Assembly (NCBI GenBank): GCA_016926315.1
Contig: JAFGOU010000453.1
Coordinates: 1 to 8,112 of the forward strand
Source of the DNA: Chitinispirillaceae bacterium
Lineage (GTDB): Bacteria > Fibrobacterota > Chitinivibrionia > Chitinivibrionales > Chitinispirillaceae
Reading direction: 5' to 3'
DNA length: 8,112 nucleotides
Shown: in pieces, positions 1 to 5,763 of the stretch
Layout of the letters: every line of letters begins with the position of its first letter
Position numbering within the stretch: position 1 is the stretch's first letter
Made by a program: the position numbers and the translations under genes
Notes under the pieces: model-generated
Database searches by the model: none
Told to the model about the DNA's origin: nothing
What the model saw: only the letters and a program-made list of their open reading frames with translations

Positions 1-14
1 AATGCAGCGCGCCG

Positions 15-29
15 GCATCGTATCGATGC
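15..29. repeat. Perfect 6-bp inverted repeat (hairpin) downstream of the membrane-protein gene
   Basis: The arms GCATCG and CGATGC flank a 3-nt loop, 15 to 29 nt beyond the stop codon of the minus-strand gene. Read on the minus strand, no T-run follows the stem, so this is not a classical intrinsic terminator. It could be a 3'-end stabilising hairpin or chance. The rest of positions 1-43 shows nothing recognisable. Confidence 0.25.
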
Positions 30-43
30 AAACTCATCGCAAC

Positions 44-808
44 TCAACCTTTTCTTTTCGCCATCTTCAGTATCAAAGCGACCTGGTCAACGCCGATTTT
101 GAAACGCCGGGAAATCGCCTTGATGTCGAGCCCGTCGTTTACTGCCTGCACGACGAGATCGTTCAGCGGTCCCTGTCCCGTGGTAGGAGCGGCCGGCGGA
201 GCATATACTGGTCCCGGAGATCGCGGCCGGTCGAGTGGCTTGTCACGCTGCAACGGAGGTTCCGGTACCTTTGCCGTTTGTGCGGCATATGCCCTCTGCA
301 CCGAACTGTCCATCAGGAAGGGCGTTGCGGCGGGCTCGGTTACGGGACGCGGCACCGAAGGGCGGATCGCGGCAGCTTTTTTTCTTCTTCGTGATGCGGC
401 AGAGGTAAGGAAAAACAGGAAAATGACGGCGAACAGGACTGCTGCTGCCCCGATGCCGATGATTATCGTATCCACGATGCCGAGAGAAGACGGCAGGTAT
501 TTTATATAAGCGTCCAGTTTTCCCGGAAGAGACGGCGCCGGGTTTTGTTTCTGGCGCAGCAGTTCCTGGCGCAGCAAAGCGACCGAATCCTGCAGAATGG
601 CGGTCATCTGCTCCAGGTCAACGATTGAACGGCCGTTACGTTTTTCCGTTTGTTTTTCGACTTCAAGAGAATCGATCTTCGCTTTGATTGATTCCAGCAG
701 CTGTAAGGTTGTGGAGGGATAGGTGCTAAGGCTGCCGGGAGCAGCGGCACTTGCCGAAAAAAGCATGATCGCAAGCGCGATCTGTTTGAAAAGTAATACG
801 TTACGCAT
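44..808 (-). CDS. Hypothetical single-span membrane protein with coiled coil and HTH-like cytoplasmic tail
   Basis: I do not recognise a named gene; 254 aa. Residues 1 to about 23 form a signal-peptide-like segment ending in an Ala-rich stretch. Residues about 33-88 are charged, heptad-like and helical, a likely coiled coil. Residues about 111-135 are a strong membrane span followed by RRRKK (140-144), which by the positive-inside rule puts the C-terminus in the cytoplasm. A Pro/Ala-rich linker (about 145-208) leads to a compact 40-residue tail (about 213-254). The segment around ISRRFKIGVDQVALIL looks like a helix-turn-helix, reminiscent of the small C-terminal domain of DUF6115-type proteins, but this resemblance is by eye only. 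The start ATG is preceded by AAAGG with 5-nt spacing. The gene is divergent from the FHA gene. It could be a membrane-tethered regulator or a cell-envelope scaffold; the function is unknown. Confidence 0.85.
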   Translation of the reverse strand: MRNVLLFKQIALAIMLFSASAAAPGSLSTYPSTTLQLLESIKAKIDSLEVEKQTEKRNGRSIVDLEQMTAILQDSVALLRQELLRQKQNPAPSLPGKLDAYIKYLPSSLGIVDTIIIGIGAAAVLFAVIFLFFLTSAASRRRKKAAAIRPSVPRPVTEPAATPFLMDSSVQRAYAAQTAKVPEPPLQRDKPLDRPRSPGPVYAPPAAPTTGQGPLNDLVVQAVNDGLDIKAISRRFKIGVDQVALILKMAKRKG

Positions 809-987
809 AATGGCCTTTATGGTACACTATATTCTGACGTACCTTTGCGTGAAATGCAAGCCTTTTCAGGGTGGGGGTTTAATAAATGTACAGTTGCGCA
901 CGGTATAAGTGACATATATTTTCCTGTACTTGGATAGGATGGTACTTCTGAAACGACTTTTCCCGCATCAGACAGGTAAGGGTGCCT
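809..987. promoter_or_regulatory. Divergent intergenic region carrying promoters for both flanking genes
   Basis: This non-coding stretch separates two genes that point away from each other, so it should hold both promoters. It is more AT-rich than the flanking genes. A 5-bp inverted repeat (GGTAC at 821-825, GTACC at 839-843) overlaps the candidate leftward -10 box and could be an operator, though it is short enough to be chance. For the rightward gene, TTGCGC at 894-899 with TATTTT at 917-922 (17-nt spacer) or TATATT at 915-920 is a possible but weak promoter. I see no riboswitch or RNA gene here. Confidence 0.45.
826..854 (-). promoter_or_regulatory. Candidate sigma-70-type promoter for the leftward membrane-protein gene
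   Basis: On the minus strand TTTCAC (849-854) and TATAGT (826-831) are separated by exactly 17 nt, about 20 nt upstream of the start codon at 808. The -10 box matches the consensus well and the -35 box only partly. It is a by-eye match in an AT-rich region, so confidence is low. Confidence 0.3.
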
Positions 988-1782
988 ATGGCTAAGTTCA
1001 TGGTTTTTTACGAGGGCAAGCCCCTTAATACGTACATCATCGACGAACCGGTGATTACCATCGGTCGTCTGCCGGAAAACACCATTTCCATCGCAAACAT
1101 GGGAGTGTCGCGGCGCCACCTGCGTATTGAAGAGGATTATGACCGGAAATATATCCTTACCGACCTCAACTCACTCAACGGCACTTCGGTCAACGGCAAG
1201 CGGGTGAAGAAAGTGCCGCTCCACAGCGGGGACAAGATTACTATCGGTAAATTTACCATTATTTACGAAGAGATCGCGCCGGGGACCGAAGTGCCGTCCG
1301 ATAACATGGGCGGACCGATAGCGCCCATTGAACCGATGGCGCCGCAGGAAGAACCCCGCGGGAAGAAGACGGACACCCGGTCATATAAGAAGCGACAGGG
1401 GAATCAAACCGCCCCGGCGGAGGAGCAGATCGTTCCGCGCAACCAGACGCAGACTATTCCTGTCACCCGTGAGGCCTTTGAGGGCAAGGGGGAAGGGAAA
1501 GCGCCGGTTCTTATCGAAACGGCAAAGCACCTTTCCTATATACTTGATAAACCATATATGACCATCGGGAACGGCGATTCCGACGACATACCGGTCGAAG
1601 GGTTCATGGTCACCGAACAGCAGGCATTCATCGAGCTGTCAGATGAAGGGTATCGGGTCGGCACTCATAAAATGATGGGCAAAATAAAAATAAATGGCCG
1701 TTCGGTGAAATCGCAGGTCCTTCGCCATAAAGACAGAATCGATATCGGATCCTCCTCCTTCCGGTATATGGAAAACGGATAG
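988..1782 (+). CDS. FHA-domain protein with a second, degenerate FHA-like domain
   Basis: A cytoplasmic phosphothreonine-binding adaptor is the likely role. The N-terminal domain (about residues 3-95) has the hallmark FHA features: GR at 26-27, SRRH at 41-44, and LNSLNGTSVNG at about 60-70. These carry the Arg, Ser and Asn residues that contact phosphothreonine in known FHA domains. A low-complexity Pro/Glu/Lys linker (about 96-170) follows. A C-terminal segment (about 173-264) repeats the outline of an FHA fold (TIGNGDSDDI, INGRSV, DRIDIGSSSFRY) but lacks the SRxH motif, so it probably does not bind phosphopeptide in the usual way. I chose ATG 988 over the in-frame GTG 982 because the SD-like AAGG at 978-981 is 6 nt from the ATG and abuts the GTG. 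The phosphoesterase gene follows after 5 nt. No Ser/Thr kinase lies in the window, so the partner is unknown. Confidence 0.9.
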   Translation: MAKFMVFYEGKPLNTYIIDEPVITIGRLPENTISIANMGVSRRHLRIEEDYDRKYILTDLNSLNGTSVNGKRVKKVPLHSGDKITIGKFTIIYEEIAPGTEVPSDNMGGPIAPIEPMAPQEEPRGKKTDTRSYKKRQGNQTAPAEEQIVPRNQTQTIPVTREAFEGKGEGKAPVLIETAKHLSYILDKPYMTIGNGDSDDIPVEGFMVTEQQAFIELSDEGYRVGTHKMMGKIKINGRSVKSQVLRHKDRIDIGSSSFRYMENG

Positions 1783-1787
1783 CACGC

Positions 1788-2522
1788 ATGCGTTTTGCGT
1801 TTATTTCCGACATTCACGCCAACCTCGAAGCGCTCGAAGCGGTTTTCGATGATATCGAGAAACAGGCGGTCGAAGAGGTCCTCTGTCTGGGCGATATCGT
1901 CGGGTACGGCGCCAACCCCAACGAATGCGCCGAGCTGGTACGCAAGAAGTGCACCCATATCCTGCTCGGCAATCATGATGCGGCCGCGGTCAATCTTCTG
2001 GCGACCCACCATTTCAACAGCCACGCAAAAATCGCCATCGAATGGACGGCCGCCAACCTTAAAACGGACATTCGCTCCTTTCTGCTCTCTCTGCCGCTTG
2101 TGTTGACAAGAGAAACGCTTACCCTGGTTCATTCAACGCCGTATGAGCCGAACATGTGGTATTACATCACCTCACTCGAAGAGGCGGCGTTTAATTTCCA
2201 GTATTTCGACTCCCAGGTATGCCTGGTCGGACACACGCACATACCGATCATTATCGTGCTCGATTCGAAAAAAGAGGTATATGTCCATCAGGCGTCACAG
2301 ATCAATCTCCATGGGATGGAAGAGTCGCGGCTCCTCATTAATGTGGGAAGCGTCGGCCAGCCGCGTGACCGCAATCCCGACTCGTGTTATGCCATCCTCG
2401 ATACCACCCTGGGGGATTTTTCCTATCGCCGCGTTCCCTACCATATCGAAAAAACGCAGGCAAAAATGAAAAAAATAAAAATGCCGGAATTTCTGATCAA
2501 CCGGCTGAGCGAAGGCCGATGA
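1788..2522 (+). CDS. Calcineurin-like metallophosphoesterase (Metallophos_2 type)
   Basis: This is a 244-aa cytosolic, dimetal-dependent phosphoesterase. All metal-binding and catalytic blocks are present in order: D8 and H10 in SDIHAN, D36 in LGDIVGYGANP, N62 and H63 in GNHD, H115 in LVHSTP, and H149 and H151 in GHTHIP. The later NVGSVGQPRD block and the C-terminal charged tail are also typical of the family. The GDIVGYGANP version of motif II places it with the widespread small phosphoesterases annotated as YfcE-like or serine/threonine-phosphatase-like, whose true substrates are mostly undefined (phosphodiesters, Ap4A-type nucleotides or phosphoproteins). The start lies 5 nt after the FHA stop with only a weak SD, which suggests translational coupling. 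A phosphoprotein role next to an FHA protein is tempting but is inference. The A-rich run at about 2461-2486 encodes a Lys-rich stretch and is not a regulatory element. Confidence 0.93.
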   Translation: MRFAFISDIHANLEALEAVFDDIEKQAVEEVLCLGDIVGYGANPNECAELVRKKCTHILLGNHDAAAVNLLATHHFNSHAKIAIEWTAANLKTDIRSFLLSLPLVLTRETLTLVHSTPYEPNMWYYITSLEEAAFNFQYFDSQVCLVGHTHIPIIIVLDSKKEVYVHQASQINLHGMEESRLLINVGSVGQPRDRNPDSCYAILDTTLGDFSYRRVPYHIEKTQAKMKKIKMPEFLINRLSEGR

Positions 2523-2572
2523 GACGCGACACATCGTCGGTCACGGTTTACGAATAAAGCGAATACCATTCC

Positions 2573-2577
2573 GGAGG
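2573..2577 (+). promoter_or_regulatory. Strong Shine-Dalgarno site of the Ig-like protein gene
   Basis: GGAGG lies 6 nt before the ATG at 2584. It is the clearest ribosome-binding site in the window and fixes the start of the exported protein. The weak site before the phosphoesterase contrasts with it. Confidence 0.7.
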
Positions 2578-2583
2578 TCAGGC

Positions 2584-4284
2584 ATGAAATCGAAAATCGT
2601 TGCGTTACCCGTAATGACCACGCTGATCGCTGCCCTTGCTTTTTTATACTGCGGCGACCTGCAGGATCCGTGGGCCGATCCCGAAAATGCTAAGATCAGG
2701 GACGACCGCTCCCTTACCTCTCTTCCCTCCCGGATAAACATGTATCAGGAGTACCCCTGTTCACTTTTTGTCATGCTGCCCGGGCTTGCCGACAGCATCG
2801 CGGTGGTCATCGGCCATTCCGGGGGCGATACGGTCCTCTGGCGCCTTGGCCCGCTGACCGCTGCCGACACGGCCATCGCCTTCTCCCTCGTGTTTCCCGC
2901 GGGAGTGCAATCTCCCCTGAAGGTCTACCTCTATCGCCAGAACGGGAACGTCGATTCCCTGATTAAAACGGCTCAGTTCAGGCATCCTCCCGAAGCTACT
3001 CCCGCATCGACCTCGTATACGACGTATATCAACATGCCATCGACCGTTGCCTTTACTCTTTCGGACCCGGACGGCGATCTTCGCGCATGCCATATCTGGA
3101 TCGACAGCACCTCCGGTCAGGCCATCGTGCCGCCGCTCAACCGTACCGGCACGGGCGCCACGGTTTCGTATGCGGTCTCATCACCATCGTTCGATACCCT
3201 GATGGTTCTCGCACAGGCGTTTGACAGCACCGGTAACGCCAGCGCTCTGACGCGCTGTACCGTCTTCGTGTTGGACACCGTGACGCCGCGTCTCACGCTT
3301 ATACGCCTTTCGCCGTCGATAAACGATTCAATAGTGAACAAGCTGCCGTGCAGTTTGCTTGTCAAGGTGCTCGACGACTCACCCATCGATTCCGCGGTCT
3401 ATGCCATAAATCCGCTCCTCACGCGGCCCATGGCCATGATAAACGATACGGTCGCGCTGGCGGTCATTGCGGAACTCGATTCCGGGGCGAATTACTACGA
3501 GGCGCAGGCGTGGGACAGGGCCGGAAACCATGGGAAACTGCGCATACCGATTCACTATACCGGTTCCACCGGCTTCAAGTTCACATTCAGCAACATCATT
3601 GACCGGACCATAAACGAAAACGGCACGTTCCTATCAATCAACCTCGACAACAGCATCACCCTCGATCCGCCCCCCGTGGGCGTTCCCAACTGGAAGGCCG
3701 ATGTTACGTGGCAGATACAGGAAACCAAACCCGACAGCGGCATCAGGGTGACCCTTAACCCGACCACCAGGGTGGTTTCCTTCGCGGTGGTAGACAGCGA
3801 ATGGAACGGCAGCGAGGCGTTTACCTTCATCGCGAACTGGAACGACGCGGCAACCGGGTCTGCTTTCGCGATCTACACGGTCCTCCCGGTGAACGATGCG
3901 CCGGTTATTAAGCTCAAAGCGATTACCAAAGTCGCGAAAAGAGCCTTTGATACCGTATGGGCGGATACCTGTGTGAAAGACCCGGACCATATCCCCACTT
4001 CCCTCTCCTGGACACAGGATACCTCGTGGGGAAAAATCTACACGCTGTTATGGCTTTCGCGGCTGGTTATCGGCGCTCCGGAGGCAATGGCCCCGTCGGC
4101 GACCATTATCGACCCCGGGACGATCTTCATCGATCTGTGGAAAAGAAGGTGGGCGATCGTGCCGAAAAATTCACGGACGATGTTTCTCGTAGGATCCACC
4201 TACACCGACACCCTGCGCCTGATTGCCCGCGACCCGCTCGGCGCGTCCGATACGCAGAACGTGATTATCAGGGCGACGTACTAG
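2584..4284 (+). CDS. Probable lipoprotein or secreted multi-domain Ig-like/cadherin-like protein
   Basis: A 566-aa exported protein of unknown role. The N-terminus is a short basic stretch, a hydrophobic core and a Cys at 23 (FLYCGD), consistent with lipoprotein processing, although Tyr at -1 makes the lipobox non-classical. The rest is beta-rich, Thr/Asp/Ser-rich and reads as consecutive Ig-like modules: about 45-135, 140-232 (with DPDGDL and the end motif AFDSTGNASA), 233-325 (ending AWDRAGNHG), 328-445 (ending in the PVNDAPV linker) and 446-566 (ending DPLGASD). DxxGN strands and PVNDAPV linkers are common in bacterial adhesins, cadherin-like and sugar-binding surface proteins. I see no catalytic motif and no C-terminal sorting signal. 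The start is well supported by GGAGG at 2573-2577, 6 nt from the ATG. The 61-nt gap after the phosphoesterase has no visible terminator, so co-transcription is possible. Likely location is the periplasm or outer surface. Confidence 0.82.
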   Translation: MKSKIVALPVMTTLIAALAFLYCGDLQDPWADPENAKIRDDRSLTSLPSRINMYQEYPCSLFVMLPGLADSIAVVIGHSGGDTVLWRLGPLTAADTAIAFSLVFPAGVQSPLKVYLYRQNGNVDSLIKTAQFRHPPEATPASTSYTTYINMPSTVAFTLSDPDGDLRACHIWIDSTSGQAIVPPLNRTGTGATVSYAVSSPSFDTLMVLAQAFDSTGNASALTRCTVFVLDTVTPRLTLIRLSPSINDSIVNKLPCSLLVKVLDDSPIDSAVYAINPLLTRPMAMINDTVALAVIAELDSGANYYEAQAWDRAGNHGKLRIPIHYTGSTGFKFTFSNIIDRTINENGTFLSINLDNSITLDPPPVGVPNWKADVTWQIQETKPDSGIRVTLNPTTRVVSFAVVDSEWNGSEAFTFIANWNDAATGSAFAIYTVLPVNDAPVIKLKAITKVAKRAFDTVWADTCVKDPDHIPTSLSWTQDTSWGKIYTLLWLSRLVIGAPEAMAPSATIIDPGTIFIDLWKRRWAIVPKNSRTMFLVGSTYTDTLRLIARDPLGASDTQNVIIRATY

Positions 4285-4359
4285 GGGTCCTGTCGCCGGT
4301 CACCAGATACCCGGAAAATCAGCCTCGGAAGTTGAAGGGTCAATGAAAAATGCGGGTAG

Positions 4360-4378
4360 GCCGGTTCAATTCACCGGC
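4360..4378 (-). terminator. Possible weak terminator hairpin overlapping the purF stop codon
   Basis: A perfect 6-bp, mostly GC stem (GCCGGT and ACCGGC on the plus strand) flanks a 7-nt loop. It spans the purF stop codon at 4366-4368. On the minus strand a run of five T residues follows about 8 nt after the stem, which is further than in a standard intrinsic terminator. It could end the pyrG-purF transcript or may be incidental. The convergent gap 4285-4365 shows no better terminator for the opposing plus-strand gene. Confidence 0.3.
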
Positions 4379-5751
4379 TCAACGAAATAGCTTCCGTCAA
4401 AGCACGCCCTGCAGAAATTGTTCCGCTCCTCGGGTTTGAGCACCGACAGCAGCCCGTCGATGGAGAGGTACCCGAGCGAATCGACGCCCAGGTAGTTCCT
4501 GATCTCCTCAACGCTCTTTGCCGAAGCGATAAGTTCCTCTTTGGTCGGCATGTCGATACCGTAAAAGCAGGGGCAGATGATGGGAGGCGAAGAGACGCGC
4601 AGGTGAATTTCGGCCGGATCCGCGCTTTTCACCAGATTGACCAGTTGTTTCATGGTCGTTCCGCGGACAATGGAGTCGTCGACAAGAATCACCTTCTTGC
4701 CCTTGATGACGCCCTTTACCGGGTTGAATTTGATCCTGACGCGCATGTCGCGGCCGGTCTGCACCGGATGGATGAAGGTGCGTCCCACGTAATGGTTTCT
4801 GATGAGCCCGATGTCGAATTTGATTCCCGATTCCTCCGCATACCCGAGCGCCGCGGTTGTGGCCGAATCGGGAATGCCGATCACCACCTCGCCGCCTTTG
4901 CTGGGGTGTTCGATGGCGAGCCGGCGGCCGAATTTACGCCGGATCTTGTCGACGTTGTTTCCAAAAGCGAAACTGTCGGGTCGTGAAAAGTAGATGTATT
5001 CGAAGATGCAGTGGGCGCGGTTTTTCACCCGCTCGAACAGCGGGATCTGGTAGCTGGTGATCCCTTTTGCGTCGATCCTGACCATTTCACCGGGTTCGAT
5101 CTCCCTCTCCAGGGTGGCGCCCACAAGGTCAAACGCGCAGGTCTCCGAAGAAAGCAGCCAGGAATCGCCGAGTTTTCCGAGCACCAGCGGCCGAACGCCG
5201 CGCGGATCGCGGACACCGAACAGCGCCCTGGGGGTAAGAAAGAGCATGGAGTAAGCACCCTGGATATTTGACATCGATTCGAGGATCATCTGTTCGAGGT
5301 TCGAGCGTCGTGAACGGGCAAGAAGGTGCATGATCACTTCGGTGTCCGTAGTCGACATGAAAATGGATCCGTCCTTTTCCATCTGGCGGCGAAGGGCGCC
5401 GGCGTTGGTCAGGTTGCCGTTGTGCGCGCCCGCGATCTGTCCGGCCTTGAAGTCGATGAGGATCGGCTGGGCATTGATGAGCGACGACGAGCCGGTCGTG
5501 GAGTACCGGTTATGGCCTATGGCGTGGATCCCCTTGAGCCGCGCGAGCGCATCGCCGCCCTGGAACGCCTGGCTCACCAGGCCCATCGCCTTATACATGG
5601 TGAGGGTGGCGGTGTCGGAAACCGCGATGCCGCTCGATTCCTGTCCCCGGTGCTGGAGTGCATACAGCCCGAGGTAGGTTATTTCCGCTGCCGACGGGTG
5701 GTTGTAAATCCCGAAAACGCCGCAGTGCTCGTACATTCCTGCCTTATTCAT
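4366..5751 (-). CDS. purF: Amidophosphoribosyltransferase (canonical, Fe-S type)
   Basis: Catalyses the first committed step of de novo purine synthesis: PRPP plus glutamine to 5-phosphoribosylamine, in the cytosol. The 461-aa length is normal. A nine-residue leader precedes Cys10, which in this family is exposed by propeptide removal as the glutaminase nucleophile. The rest of the glutamine site is intact: HRGQES (34-39), Arg82 in GHNRYSTTG, N111-G112 in AHNGN and D136 in STTDTE. The PRPP-binding loop is at about 354-366 (ILVDDSIVRGTT). Cys248, Cys395, Cys447 and Cys450 match in position and spacing the 4Fe-4S ligands known from Bacillus subtilis PurF, so this is the oxygen-sensitive cluster-bearing type. 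It lies 12 nt downstream of the purF-like paralogue; an AGGA site overlapping that gene's stop region sits about 8 nt before the ATG, so the two are probably translated from one message. Confidence 0.97.
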   Translation of the reverse strand: MNKAGMYEHCGVFGIYNHPSAAEITYLGLYALQHRGQESSGIAVSDTATLTMYKAMGLVSQAFQGGDALARLKGIHAIGHNRYSTTGSSSLINAQPILIDFKAGQIAGAHNGNLTNAGALRRQMEKDGSIFMSTTDTEVIMHLLARSRRSNLEQMILESMSNIQGAYSMLFLTPRALFGVRDPRGVRPLVLGKLGDSWLLSSETCAFDLVGATLEREIEPGEMVRIDAKGITSYQIPLFERVKNRAHCIFEYIYFSRPDSFAFGNNVDKIRRKFGRRLAIEHPSKGGEVVIGIPDSATTAALGYAEESGIKFDIGLIRNHYVGRTFIHPVQTGRDMRVRIKFNPVKGVIKGKKVILVDDSIVRGTTMKQLVNLVKSADPAEIHLRVSSPPIICPCFYGIDMPTKEELIASAKSVEEIRNYLGVDSLGYLSIDGLLSVLKPEERNNFCRACFDGSYFVEPVN

Positions 5752-5763
5752 GGGGGAGGTCCT

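Noticed and set aside
2..509. Plus-strand open frames over the left-end membrane-protein gene
   Set aside because: The minus-strand frame has a signal peptide, membrane span and coherent domain order; the plus-strand frames are low-complexity Arg/Ser/Gly-rich shadows.
982..984. GTG as the start of the FHA gene
   Set aside because: The SD-like AAGG directly abuts this codon, whereas the ATG two codons later has a suitable 6-nt spacing.
817..1119. Minus-strand open frame of 100 codons across the divergent promoter region and the FHA gene start
   Set aside because: It overlaps the well-supported FHA domain coding sequence and has no recognisable motif.
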